The notes: generated from the sequence alone by a model not told the origin. Positions 8,325 through 18,048 are shown, counted from the first letter of the stretch. The stretch is DNA of 37,798 nt from Prochlorococcaceae cyanobacterium ETNP18_MAG_14 (GCA_030741055.1 JASLWC010000009.1:1-37798); one strand, 5' to 3'. A program made the numbers and translations.

Positions 8325-9651
8325 TCCCTCCTTGGCCTCAGGGTCAAGGAGCAAGACCAACCGCCCCAGAGCCATTCGGCATCTGGTTATCTGGTATCGC
8401 CGCAACACAGCAGTCACTAGCCTCGTAGGAACTGCCACCAACTCTGCTTCCGCCGCCGGGAACGTAGCCGGAAGTGTTGTTTCCAGTGCCGGGTCTGTGG
8501 TGTCAAATGCCGGATCAATGGCCGGAAGCATGCTTCAACCACTGGTCTTTGACCCCCTAAGGCGACTACAAGGTGGCGAGAACAGTGCTACTCCAGAGGC
8601 AATCAATGACAGCGAACGACTTTGGGTGGCCGTTGATGGCATGGGCGGAGACCAAGCTCCTGGCCCCATTCTTGATGGCTGTCTAAAAGCCATCCAAAGA
8701 CTTCCCCTACGCATCAAGTTCGTAGGAGAAACCAAGAAAGTGCTAGCAGCTGCGGAAGCCATGGGTCTCACCGACCTCTTCAACCAGGCAACGGCCTGCG
8801 GCCATCTTGAGCTTGTCGCAAGCGGTCCCTCTGTGGCCATGAATGAAGAGGCCACTGTGGTTCGCCGCAAACGTGACGCAAGCATCAACCTGACCATGGA
8901 CCTAGTAAAAAAGGGCGAAGCTCTAGCGATGTATTCCGCTGGCAATTCCGGAGCCATGATGGCCTCAGCCATCTTCCGGCTCGGGCGCTTAGCAGGAATC
9001 GACCGTCCCGCTATAGGGGCTCTATTCCCAACGAAGGATCCTGGACAACCTGTGCTGGTGCTGGATGTAGGCGCAAATATGGATTGCAAGCCCACCTACC
9101 TGCACCAATTCGCTCTGCTTGGCAATATCTACTCCCGCGATGTTCTTCAAGTAAATCAACCAAGAATCGGGCTTTTAAACATTGGCGAAGAAGAATGCAA
9201 AGGCAACGATCTAGCCCTGCGCACTCATGAGTTACTAAGCCAAGAAAAACGCCTTCATTTCGCGGGAAACTGTGAGGGCAGAGACGTTCTCTCAGGTGCT
9301 TTCGACGTGGTGGTATGCGATGGCTTCACCGGCAATGTGATCCTGAAATTCCTTGAATCTGTTGGCAGTGTGCTGCTTGATGTATTGCGAGCAGAGTTAC
9401 CACGGGGCAGACGAGGCAAAGTCGGCTCTGCGTTCCTACGCAGCAACCTCAAGCGAATCAAGAAACGCCTCGACCATGCAGAACATGGCGGAGCACTTTT
9501 GCTTGGTGTAAACGGTATCTGTGTGATCGGTCATGGCAGCAGCAAGGCCCTATCAGTAGTTAGCGCTCTGCGATTGGCCCACTCCGCAGCAAGCCATAAC
9601 GTCATGGAAGATCTGGCCCAACTACAAAAACCTGCTGTTGTAAGTGCCTAA
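8305..9651 (+). CDS. plsX: Phosphate acyltransferase PlsX with long N-terminal extension
   Basis: PlsX makes acyl-phosphate from acyl-ACP, the first step toward phosphatidic acid, acting at the inner face of the membrane. The catalytic core starts around residue 106 with LWVAVDGMGGDQAP and runs to the end, with MNEEATVVRRKRDASI and GALFPTK visible. The family is usually about 330-350 residues. This protein is 448 from the TTG at 8305. The extra residues include a basic stretch (about 15-35) and an Ala/Gly/Ser/Val-rich repeat (about 47-75, units like AGSVVS). An internal ATG near 8518 would remove most of it. The TTG start overlaps the rpaB end. fabH follows after 56 bases. Confidence 0.88.
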   Translation: MPPKDSDPSLASGSRSKTNRPRAIRHLVIWYRRNTAVTSLVGTATNSASAAGNVAGSVVSSAGSVVSNAGSMAGSMLQPLVFDPLRRLQGGENSATPEAINDSERLWVAVDGMGGDQAPGPILDGCLKAIQRLPLRIKFVGETKKVLAAAEAMGLTDLFNQATACGHLELVASGPSVAMNEEATVVRRKRDASINLTMDLVKKGEALAMYSAGNSGAMMASAIFRLGRLAGIDRPAIGALFPTKDPGQPVLVLDVGANMDCKPTYLHQFALLGNIYSRDVLQVNQPRIGLLNIGEEECKGNDLALRTHELLSQEKRLHFAGNCEGRDVLSGAFDVVVCDGFTGNVILKFLESVGSVLLDVLRAELPRGRRGKVGSAFLRSNLKRIKKRLDHAEHGGALLLGVNGICVIGHGSSKALSVVSALRLAHSAASHNVMEDLAQLQKPAVVSA

Positions 9652-9707
9652 AACCACTCCCCAGTAAACGCTGTGATTGACTGACGCCACCTAGGACCAC
9701 TTGCCCC

Positions 9708-10727
9708 TTGGCTGAAACGTCCACAATTGTTGGTGGAGTAGCTCTAGTGGGCTGCGGTAGCGCCACACCAACCCAACGAATTAGCAACGACCAGCTCGGC
9801 CAAAGGGTTGATACAAGCGATGCATGGATCCGCGACCGAACAGGCATCGGTTCACGCCGCGTCATCGGACCGGATCAGACACTCACCGGACTAAGCCATC
9901 AAGCTGCAACAAGTGCCATGACAATGGCTGGCTGGGAACCAGAAAGTATTGACCTGATCCTCCTGGCCACATCTACCCCTGATGATCTATTCGGTTCGGC
10001 ACCACAACTACAAGCACTTTTAGGAGCAAAACAAGCGGTGGCTTTTGACCTGACAGCCGCCTGCAGTGGTTTCCTTTTCGCTCTGGTCACTGCTGCCCAG
10101 TTTCTACGTACCGGTGCGATGCGTAGAGCACTCGTGATCGGTGCAGACCAGCTAAGCCGCTGGGTCGACTGGGATGATCGCCGCAGTTGTGTGCTGTTTG
10201 GCGATGCAGCGGGAGCTGTTGCTTTAGAAGCCACTAGCCCAAATCAGAATGGACTTCTGGGCTTCCAGCTCAAATCAGACGGCAGCCGCGGTAACTGCCT
10301 CAACCTGCCTCAAGTTCAGAATTATTTATCCCTGGTATCAGGCAATAGCCATCAACAAGGAGGCTTTAAGCCAATCCAGATGAATGGACAAGAGGTCTAC
10401 AAATTCGCTGTCCGAGAAGTGCCCTCAATCCTTCAGAGCCTGCTTGCAGCGACCAACACAAACCCAGAATCACTGGACTGGCTGCTGCTTCATCAAGCAA
10501 ACCAGCGCATCCTCGATGCTGTGGCGAATCGATTCGAGATTCCGCAAGCAAAAGTGCTCAGCAACCTTGCGGAGTACGGCAACACATCGGCGGCCACCAT
10601 CCCGCTAATGCTCGATGAGGCAGTGCAAGACGGCAGAATTAAACCGGGTCAACTGATTGCAAGCAGTGGTTTCGGGGCTGGCCTCAGCTGGGGGGCAGCA
10701 TTAATCCGCTGGCAAGGCTCCGCGTAG
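9708..10727 (+). CDS. fabH: 3-oxoacyl-ACP synthase III (FabH)
   Basis: A 339-residue beta-ketoacyl-ACP synthase III, which condenses acetyl-CoA with malonyl-ACP to start fatty-acid synthesis. The catalytic triad can be placed: Cys119 in DLTAACSGF, His262 in LLLHQANQRI and Asn292 in EYGNTSAATIP. Length is typical. The start is TTG at 9708 (MAETSTIVGG). No closer ATG gives a complete N-terminal strand. It lies between plsX and fabD, the classic bacterial lipid cluster order. Confidence 0.95.
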   Translation: MAETSTIVGGVALVGCGSATPTQRISNDQLGQRVDTSDAWIRDRTGIGSRRVIGPDQTLTGLSHQAATSAMTMAGWEPESIDLILLATSTPDDLFGSAPQLQALLGAKQAVAFDLTAACSGFLFALVTAAQFLRTGAMRRALVIGADQLSRWVDWDDRRSCVLFGDAAGAVALEATSPNQNGLLGFQLKSDGSRGNCLNLPQVQNYLSLVSGNSHQQGGFKPIQMNGQEVYKFAVREVPSILQSLLAATNTNPESLDWLLLHQANQRILDAVANRFEIPQAKVLSNLAEYGNTSAATIPLMLDEAVQDGRIKPGQLIASSGFGAGLSWGAALIRWQGSA

Positions 10728-10756
10728 GCTCCGCCTACATCGCTGCAGCATTTCAG

Positions 10757-11653
10757 ATGACGATCGCCTGGGTGTTCCCTGGTCAGGGCTCACAGAAGCT
10801 GGGCATGGCTGATCCGATCCTCAGCCTTGCCGATGCCGAAGAGCGCTTTGCCTTCGCCTCTCAACTAATGCAGCGTGACTTATTGGCCATTTGTCGTGGC
10901 ACCTGTCAGGCCGATACTGATCCAGCCGACCTAAATGACACCCGAAATACTCAACCCGCACTATTTGTAGTGGAGTCATTATTAGTAGATGAACTCCGCA
11001 GACAGGGAAGGCAAGCTTCCTTGATGGCAGGTCACAGCCTTGGTGAACTTATAGCTCTATACGCGGCTGACGTTTTTGACGTGAGCACAGCGCTAAAACT
11101 TCTCCTTCGCCGTTCTGAGCTAATGGCTGCCGCCGGTGGTGGCGCGATGACGGCCGTATTGGGCTTCGACCGCAACCAACTAGATGACCTTGTAGCAGCA
11201 ACAGAAGGCGTAGTGATTGCTAATGACAACAGTGCAGCACAGGTGGTTTTATCGGGCACACCTGAGGCTGTCGCTCAGCTAAGCAGCCAGCTAACCTGCA
11301 AGCGAGCGATTCCTTTGCCGGTCTCAGGGGCTTTCCATTCGCCATTCATGGCTGATGCCGCCACAGCATTTGCCGCTGAACTTGATCAGGTGACTTTCAA
11401 GGACGCCAGTGTTCCCGTGCTCAGCAATGTCGACCCAACCCCCAGCTGCGATGCCAGTCTGCTCAAGCAAAGGCTCAAACAGCAGATGACTACAGGTGTC
11501 CGCTGGCGCGAAACCATGGACACCATGACCAATCAAGGGATCAAAACAGTGGTCGAGATCGGCCCTGGCAATGTGCTCAGTGGACTAGTGAAGCGTTCTC
11601 TAGAAAGAGTAGCCACCAATCAACTGGCTAGTGCTGATGACCTGGGGATTTGA
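10757..11653 (+). CDS. fabD: Malonyl-CoA:ACP transacylase (FabD)
   Basis: A 298-residue transacylase that loads malonyl groups onto acyl carrier protein. The N-terminus VFPGQGSQKLGM is the family opening and the nucleophile is Ser94 in GHSLGE. The GAFHSPFM segment carries the active-site His. The end, VVEIGPGNVLSGLVKR, is also typical. The start is ATG at 10757. plsC begins only 3 bases after the stop, so fabD and plsC are likely one unit. Confidence 0.95.
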   Translation: MTIAWVFPGQGSQKLGMADPILSLADAEERFAFASQLMQRDLLAICRGTCQADTDPADLNDTRNTQPALFVVESLLVDELRRQGRQASLMAGHSLGELIALYAADVFDVSTALKLLLRRSELMAAAGGGAMTAVLGFDRNQLDDLVAATEGVVIANDNSAAQVVLSGTPEAVAQLSSQLTCKRAIPLPVSGAFHSPFMADAATAFAAELDQVTFKDASVPVLSNVDPTPSCDASLLKQRLKQQMTTGVRWRETMDTMTNQGIKTVVEIGPGNVLSGLVKRSLERVATNQLASADDLGI

Positions 11654-11656
11654 ATT

Positions 11657-12367
11657 TTGGCCCAAGCAAGCCCTCTGTCGAGCACAAACATGCAGGTGCT
11701 GAAAACACCTCGGCCAAGTATCACCTACCGAATCGTAAGCCACCTACTGGTATTTCCCCTCTTCCGTGGTCTCTTTAGGGGACGCACCTACGGCAACGAA
11801 AATGTACCTAGCCAGGGCGCTGTCGTGGTCGTAGCCAATCACGGCTCTCAGCTCGACCCTCCCCTGCTAGGCCATGCATTGGGACGCCCCGTAGCCTTCA
11901 TGGCCAAGGCAGAACTTTTCCGTATCCCCCTGTTAGGCGCAATCATCCGTGCCTGTGGTGCTTACCCCGTAAAAAGGGGCGCCAGTGATAGAGAGGCCAT
12001 CCGCATGGCCACCGCTCGACTAAGCGAAGGTTGGGCTATAGGAGTGTTCTTGGATGGCACTCGCCAGGCCAATGGCCGGGTAAATGCACCAATGCCTGGC
12101 GCCGCCCTGCTGGCTGCTCGCAGCGATGCACCTCTGCTTCCAGTAGCAATCATCAATAGCCACCGTGCCCTTGGCACAGGTGGTCGCTGGCCACGACTAG
12201 TGCGGATACAGCTTCGCATCGGAGAGCCCATCCCCGCTCCTTCCAGCCGTCGCAAGCCCGACCTAGAAGCCACCACAGCGGAACTTCAACGGCGAATCAA
12301 TAGCTTGCTGGATCAAGGGCTGGTGAACTCGGCCGAAAAGAGCCTCCCCCCACACTCTCATCGCTGA
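11657..12367 (+). CDS. plsC: 1-acyl-sn-glycerol-3-phosphate acyltransferase (PlsC family)
   Basis: A 236-residue acyltransferase that converts lysophosphatidic acid to phosphatidic acid at the membrane. The catalytic H-x4-D is NHGSQLD (His62, Asp67). The second block, normally FPEGTR, reads FLDGTR (131-136), with Asp in place of Glu, a conservative change. A hydrophobic N-terminal stretch near 24-40 could touch the membrane. The start is TTG at 11657, just 3 bases after fabD. The last 71 bases overlap the end of the convergent DUF218 gene. The enzyme class is clear; exact acyl-donor preference cannot be read from sequence. Confidence 0.88.
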   Translation: MAQASPLSSTNMQVLKTPRPSITYRIVSHLLVFPLFRGLFRGRTYGNENVPSQGAVVVVANHGSQLDPPLLGHALGRPVAFMAKAELFRIPLLGAIIRACGAYPVKRGASDREAIRMATARLSEGWAIGVFLDGTRQANGRVNAPMPGAALLAARSDAPLLPVAIINSHRALGTGGRWPRLVRIQLRIGEPIPAPSSRRKPDLEATTAELQRRINSLLDQGLVNSAEKSLPPHSHR

Positions 12368-12941
12368 AGCCCTCTGACCAATGCCGTTGGGCCCAATACT
12401 TAAAATCCCGACCAGTAGCCACCCAGGCCCAAGCCCTTAGCCAATCGCCGATCCGCTTTTCCCACCCCTCCTCCTGACAGTTTTCCGCACAAGAAACAGG
12501 GATGCCTGTAAGGCGAATACCCCTGCTACCGGCAACAACATGACCCACGGCCATAGAACGCGGCAGATGGTCCTCACTGGTAACTAGTAAGACATGCTGA
12601 ATGCCCTGAAGGTGCAATTCATCAACAAGAGATGTGAAATTACCAAGAGTGTCTTTGGCGCGGTAATCGAGCTGAACCTGACTCAAAGGGATGCCCGCCT
12701 CACGCAGCAACCACTGCGCATACTCCTGGTTGCTGCCACCACTAACGATCAGAGGCAAACTCAAATCCCTGGCCAATCGAACCCCAATATGCTCACGATC
12801 AACATCTCCTCCCAGCACCAAGATCAACTGAGGAGGGTTCCGGTTAATTAGTGCATGCCTATAGGGACGAAGAGGTCCGGCAGCAATCAGCCAAAACAAC
12901 AGTCCTCCTACGGCAATCACTCCAGGACGAAACCATCTCAT
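12297..12941 (-). CDS. DUF218 / YdcF-like membrane-anchored protein
   Basis: A 214-residue protein with a single N-terminal membrane segment (about 7-23), then a DUF218 domain: LILVLGGDVDREHIG, LPLIVSGGSN, AKDTLGNFTSLV and VLLVTSEDHLPRSMAV. Members include E. coli YdcF, SanA and ElyC. Roles proposed for relatives are in envelope integrity, but no activity can be assigned here. The C-terminal region after about 190 is Ser/Gly/Pro-rich and is encoded in the overlap with plsC on the other strand. Its ATG overlaps the tsaB stop by 4 bases, so it is the last gene of a ycf34-tsaB-DUF218 unit. Confidence 0.82.
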   Translation of the reverse strand: MRWFRPGVIAVGGLLFWLIAAGPLRPYRHALINRNPPQLILVLGGDVDREHIGVRLARDLSLPLIVSGGSNQEYAQWLLREAGIPLSQVQLDYRAKDTLGNFTSLVDELHLQGIQHVLLVTSEDHLPRSMAVGHVVAGSRGIRLTGIPVSCAENCQEEGWEKRIGDWLRAWAWVATGRDFKYWAQRHWSEGFSDESVGGGSFRPSSPALDPASY

Positions 12942-13615
12942 CCGCTCAGATCCACCGGAGATGTGGGGTAGAGAGGAAGAGCCTCCGTCCAGGGCCCTAG
13001 TTGGCCGAGACGATGAGCGGCTGCGCAGAGCTCCAATAAATGCTCCACATCCTTAGCAACATCATCTTGAGCATGAAGAGCAGGGGAAACCTCAATACCA
13101 TCAGCCAATAAATGGGGTGTTGCCAACTCAACGGCAGTAAGAGCAGGGCCCTCTTCTGCAGCCATTTGCAACTGATAGCAACCAGCCACAGTCCCCCTCC
13201 GCCGCATGGGTTTCACGATCCAAAACGGCTTTTGCATCTGCTCTGGGCTGAGCGCAATGGCCAATCGAGGAGCCATCAAAGCAAAACTACTTACCCCATC
13301 AAGAGAACAACCAAGCTGCTGAGCCAGAGTTCTTGCCATGACAACGGTTAAACGTGTGCCGGTAAATCCACCAGGCCCTGTGGCGACCGCCAAGCGAGCC
13401 AGATGCGGCCAAGATGCTGCTGGCAAAAGCTCTTCGACGCAATTAAGCAAACTATTGGAGAGCCCGCGTCCTATCGGGAAGGTATTGCTACGCAAACTTG
13501 CCTTGGGATCGCGGCAATCGAGAACAGCAACTCCAAGGGTTTCAGAAGAACTATGAAGTGCCAAAAGCAGATAAGCCTGCTCCTCTCCCAGAGTTGAAAT
13601 CGCCTGAGCGGTCAT
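12938..13615 (-). CDS. tsaB: tRNA threonylcarbamoyladenosine biosynthesis protein TsaB
   Basis: A 225-residue ASKHA-fold protein, partner of TsaD and TsaE in making t6A37 on ANN-decoding tRNAs. The N-terminal strand LLLALHSSSETLGVAVLD and VATGPGGFTGTRLTVVMARTLAQQL are typical TsaB features. Length matches the family. Its start overlaps the stop of ycf34 by 4 bases and its stop overlaps the start of the DUF218 gene by 4 bases, which suggests translational coupling across all three. Confidence 0.9.
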   Translation of the reverse strand: MTAQAISTLGEEQAYLLLALHSSSETLGVAVLDCRDPKASLRSNTFPIGRGLSNSLLNCVEELLPAASWPHLARLAVATGPGGFTGTRLTVVMARTLAQQLGCSLDGVSSFALMAPRLAIALSPEQMQKPFWIVKPMRRRGTVAGCYQLQMAAEEGPALTAVELATPHLLADGIEVSPALHAQDDVAKDVEHLLELCAAAHRLGQLGPWTEALPLYPTSPVDLSG

Positions 13616-13863
13616 CGCGGCAATTCCTTCCCCGGAGAAAATCGCTGCCAGCGCCCATGATCTACAAGGAAGCTACCGCAACTACGCACATCCCATTCCA
13701 CACCTGTAGAGCCGCCAGGCAAATCAAGCACACTGATATGGATGCTCGGATTCTTGGGCTCAAGATCAGGCATTGCATTGAGATGAGCAACCCCGTGCTG
13801 CCGCTCTACCGCGTGATAGGCCTGGCAACGATCGACCCAGCGGCAGTCCACACAGATGCACAT
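13612..13863 (-). CDS. ycf34: Ycf34 iron-sulfur protein
   Basis: An 83-residue protein that starts MCICVDCRWVDRC, with Cys2, 4, 7 and 13 and a fifth Cys at 62. This is the Ycf34 family, conserved in cyanobacteria and red-lineage plastids. In Synechocystis it has been reported to bind an Fe-S cluster and affect photosynthetic electron transport. A longer in-frame reading to 13908 exists, but the family begins at MCIC, so the ATG at 13863 is preferred. That ATG overlaps the start codon region of cca on the plus strand. It heads a coupled unit with tsaB and the DUF218 gene. Confidence 0.9.
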   Translation of the reverse strand: MCICVDCRWVDRCQAYHAVERQHGVAHLNAMPDLEPKNPSIHISVLDLPGGSTGVEWDVRSCGSFLVDHGRWQRFSPGKELPR

Positions 13864-15100
13864 GCCCTCCTCAAACTCTTCTGCACCCATTCTGGAGGGC
13901 GATCCCATTGTCTGGGCACAGGCCCTTTGGAAACAACTGAATACTGATCGATGGCCACTATCAGTTCAAGAATTACCAACTGGAACGGTCCTTGTCGGAG
14001 GTGCCGTTCGTGATGGCCTAATCGGCCGACTCCAGAAGCACCCTGACCTTGACCTAATAGTTCCAGAGAGAGCTATAGAACTCAGCAACAACTTGGCCAG
14101 AACACTTGGAGGCAGATGTGTTGTCCTGGATAGCAAGCGCGACATTGCGCGCTTGGTGATTGAAGGTTGGACCATCGACCTTGCCGCCCAGGAGGGAGCC
14201 AACCTTGAGGAGGACCTCTGGCGCCGAGATTTCCGTCTCAATGCAATCGCCCTCACCCTCGAAGCCATACCTCGATTAGTGGATCCGACGGGCGGGCTAA
14301 GTGATCTACAGCAAAAAAAACTTGTGGTGGTTCACGAGCAGAACCTGCTCGACGATCCCCTCAGGTTGCTGCGTGGTTTGCGTCTGATGGCCGAACTGCA
14401 GCTAACCGCGGAAGCCCAAACCTGGGCATTGATACATCGCCACCACAAACTTCTGCCTCAAGCCGCCCCTGAAAGGATCCAAGCGGAACTTCAACGCATC
14501 GCAAATGCGCCCTGGGCCGATGAAGTGCTAACGCTGCTGCCAAGCACTGGCCTGCTGAATTCATGGCAAAACACCAGCGCAATAATCAGCCAACCACCAC
14601 CCTGCAATGAGGATGCCAAAGCCCTAACCCCTTTAGAACAAAAACTGGCACTCCCCCTCGCTCGTCTGACATATCTACTCAGCGATGAAGGGCTGTTCCA
14701 ATTGCGCTTCAGCAAAAGACAACGCCAGCGCTGTGAATTCCTGCGGCATTGGCAAAACCACAACGACGGCAAGGCATTTGCAAACCTGGCCGAAGTTGAT
14801 CGAATGCAATTACACCTAGATCTAGAAAAAGATCTCCCAGCCCTAATCCTGCAGCTACCTCTAGACAGCCAACTGCAATGGCTTAAGCGCTGGCGCAACC
14901 CCAATGATCCTCTTTTCCACCCATCTTCTCCAGTAGATGGTCATTTACTGCAAAAGAGCCTTAATCTCCCCAAAGGTCGAAATCTGGGTGATCTACTCCG
15001 CCACCTCTGCCAAGAACGAGCCTTTGGTCGTTTGCACAATCAAGAGCAAGCCTTGCATGAAGCAAGTCACTGGTGGAAGCAAAAACAAACCTTGCTGTGA
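13856..15100 (+). CDS. cca: tRNA nucleotidyltransferase / poly(A) polymerase family (CCA-adding enzyme)
   Basis: A 414-residue class II nucleotidyltransferase. The head domain has VGGAVRDGLIG (47-57), the metal-binding DxD pair in HPDLDLIV (Asp64, Asp66), LWRRDFRLNAIAL and DDPLRLLRGLR. A long helical C-terminal region follows. It probably adds or repairs 3' CCA on tRNAs; the tRNA-Asn in this window lacks an encoded CCA, which is consistent. In some lineages the job is split between A- and CC-adding enzymes, which motif reading cannot exclude. ATGs at 13856 and 13862 are both possible starts. I see no later in-frame ATG, GTG or TTG before the head motif. Confidence 0.9.
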   Translation: MHMPSSNSSAPILEGDPIVWAQALWKQLNTDRWPLSVQELPTGTVLVGGAVRDGLIGRLQKHPDLDLIVPERAIELSNNLARTLGGRCVVLDSKRDIARLVIEGWTIDLAAQEGANLEEDLWRRDFRLNAIALTLEAIPRLVDPTGGLSDLQQKKLVVVHEQNLLDDPLRLLRGLRLMAELQLTAEAQTWALIHRHHKLLPQAAPERIQAELQRIANAPWADEVLTLLPSTGLLNSWQNTSAIISQPPPCNEDAKALTPLEQKLALPLARLTYLLSDEGLFQLRFSKRQRQRCEFLRHWQNHNDGKAFANLAEVDRMQLHLDLEKDLPALILQLPLDSQLQWLKRWRNPNDPLFHPSSPVDGHLLQKSLNLPKGRNLGDLLRHLCQERAFGRLHNQEQALHEASHWWKQKQTLL

Positions 15101-15143
15101 TTAACTGCACTTGCAATAAGGACATCGATCGACCTGATCCACA

Positions 15144-15182
15144 TCCTTTCCCCACTCCCTCTTTCCACTCCCCTCTTTTTTC
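15144..15182 (+). promoter_or_regulatory. Pyrimidine-rich leader before the RNA-binding protein gene
   Basis: In the 39 bases up to the ATG at 15183 all but two (A15154, A15167) are C or T. It contains an imperfect tandem repeat: CCACTCCCTCTTT at 15152-15164, then CCACTCCCCTCTTT at 15165-15178. No Shine-Dalgarno is present. The tract would be in the 5' leader of the RRM protein mRNA. A binding site for that protein or an unusual initiation signal are inferences only. Confidence 0.5.
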
Positions 15183-15626
15183 ATGAGCGTCCGCCTTTAC
15201 ATCGGCAATTTGCCGCAAACTTTTGAAAGCAAAGAGCTGGAAACACAGCTAGCAGTTGTGGGAGAAGGTATTCGCTTCAAGGCAGTTCTTGATCGAGAAA
15301 CAGGTGGCTGTCGTGGATTTGGCTTCGCCAATGTCGATGATGAGAAGGTCGCTAATGAAGTAATTGAACAGTTCAACGGCCGAGAATTCAACGGCAACAA
15401 ATTGAGAGTGGAGCGTTCTGAGCGACGTAATTCAAACGAGGGATCCGGTGGTGGTTCACGCCGCAATGGGCAAAGTGCTGGCAACAATGCCCCAGGATCA
15501 GCCCGTAAATCAGCTAACAAAGTTGTACATAGTGATGCTCCTACCGAAGCAGCACCTGATCCTCGTTGGGCTGGAGAACTTTCAAAACTTAAGGATCTCC
15601 TCGCCAATCAAAAAACAGCCGTTTGA
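15183..15626 (+). CDS. RNA-binding protein with one RRM domain (cyanobacterial Rbp type)
   Basis: A 147-residue protein. One RNA-recognition motif fills about 1-80, with RNP2 LYIGNL (5-10) and RNP1 RGFGFA (44-49). A Gly/Ser/Asn/Arg-rich linker follows (about 85-115), then a short tail ending WAGELSKLKDLLANQ that could form a helix. Cyanobacterial Rbp proteins are small RRM proteins; some are cold-induced or guide mRNAs to membranes. The tail is longer than in the plain RRM-only forms. The start ATG is preceded by a pyrimidine tract rather than a ribosome binding site. It is convergent with crtB. Confidence 0.9.
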   Translation: MSVRLYIGNLPQTFESKELETQLAVVGEGIRFKAVLDRETGGCRGFGFANVDDEKVANEVIEQFNGREFNGNKLRVERSERRNSNEGSGGGSRRNGQSAGNNAPGSARKSANKVVHSDAPTEAAPDPRWAGELSKLKDLLANQKTAV

Positions 15627-15647
15627 AGCATGTTTTTAATTAGCTAC

Positions 15648-15680
15648 TGATTGCCCAAGCTCAACGCGCCTGGGCAATCA
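15648..15680. terminator. Hairpin between the convergent rbp-type gene and crtB
   Basis: A perfect 10-bp inverted repeat, TGATTGCCCA (15648-15657) with TGGGCAATCA (15671-15680), has a 13-base loop and overlaps the crtB stop codon. Neither side is followed at once by a T tract; TTTTTAATTA lies a little further out for crtB transcripts. It could end transcription from either side or protect a 3' end. The large loop and missing U run lower the confidence. Confidence 0.45.
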
Positions 15681-16605
15681 GATATGAAAGAGGGAGATCA
15701 ATCAACTTCGTCCAACGGTTTACATATGCCCGATTATTGAACACGTCATAATCAAGGCGTTCGATTGAATCAAGTATTCCCCTATAGAGACGCAATGAAG
15801 CCCATACTGGCCAACGAGCATCTTTAGAAAGCCAGCGCACCCCAGCTTCCGAACGGGCGAACCAATCCCTGGCACGCTGCAGTTGAAATGCCATCAACTC
15901 CTTCCAGGCACTATTCAATCTTCCAGCCATCAAGTCTGCTTCTGAATAGCCAAAGCGTTCGAGATCTTCCTGGGGAATGTAGATACGTCCACGACCACGA
16001 TCCTCACCTACATCGCGAAGAATATTGGTGAGCTGATTAGCAATACCCAAAGCAATAGCAGCATCAGATGTCTCTGGAGAGGAACTCCAAGGCGCTGTTG
16101 TGTAAGCAGGATCAAGGCCCATTACGTGCTGAGTCATCAGGCCAACAGTGCCAGCCACTCGATAGCAATAGAGCTCTAGCTGCTCAAAAGTGGCGTATCG
16201 ATGTTGATTCAGATCCATGCGTTGCCCCTCAATCATGTCTAGATAAGGCTGTATCGACTGAGGGAAACGTTTCAGGGTGTCTGCCATGACCAAATCCAAA
16301 CCATTGCGCACCTGACCAGCAAACATTGCTCTAGTGCGTTCTTCCCATTGATCTAGACGATTTGCCAGTTCCGAAACAGGGCGCATCTGAGCTTCCGAGC
16401 TATCCATCAGCTCATCTGTACGCCGACACCACACATAGATAGCCCAAATCGCTCTGCGCTTGATGGGAGGCAACAGCATGGTGCCGAGGTAGAAGGTTTT
16501 CGCCCATTGAGCTGTCTCCTGCCGACAAGTCTCATAGGCCTCTTCAAGACTCAAGCAAGCTTGAGCACTAAGAATCGATGAATCCTGCGGCGCTAGCTGA
16601 GTCAT
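15661..16605 (-). CDS. crtB: Phytoene synthase
   Basis: A 314-residue head-to-head prenyl synthase that joins two geranylgeranyl diphosphates into phytoene, the first committed step to carotenoids. The aspartate-rich substrate motifs are visible: RRTDELMDS in the first third, and NQLTNILRDVGEDRGRGRIYIP later. Length is normal. It starts 3 bases after the crtP stop, so the two enzymes are co-transcribed and act in sequence. An inverted repeat covers the stop codon. Confidence 0.95.
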   Translation of the reverse strand: MTQLAPQDSSILSAQACLSLEEAYETCRQETAQWAKTFYLGTMLLPPIKRRAIWAIYVWCRRTDELMDSSEAQMRPVSELANRLDQWEERTRAMFAGQVRNGLDLVMADTLKRFPQSIQPYLDMIEGQRMDLNQHRYATFEQLELYCYRVAGTVGLMTQHVMGLDPAYTTAPWSSSPETSDAAIALGIANQLTNILRDVGEDRGRGRIYIPQEDLERFGYSEADLMAGRLNSAWKELMAFQLQRARDWFARSEAGVRWLSKDARWPVWASLRLYRGILDSIERLDYDVFNNRAYVNRWTKLIDLPLSYLIAQAR

Positions 16606-16608
16606 TTG

Positions 16609-18048
<1,440 letters not shown>

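Noticed and set aside
8535-9095. 186-codon minus-strand ORF opposite plsX
   Set aside because: Low-complexity Ser/Arg/Pro composition and full overlap with the conserved PlsX core.
10716-10738. Repeated GGCTCCGC and small GTAGG/CCTAC hairpin at the fabH end
   Set aside because: Only 8 bases repeated and 5 bp of stem; too short to claim a function.
13498-13947. 149-codon plus-strand ORF opposite tsaB and ycf34
   Set aside because: Overlaps two well-supported genes and the start of cca; composition is not protein-like.
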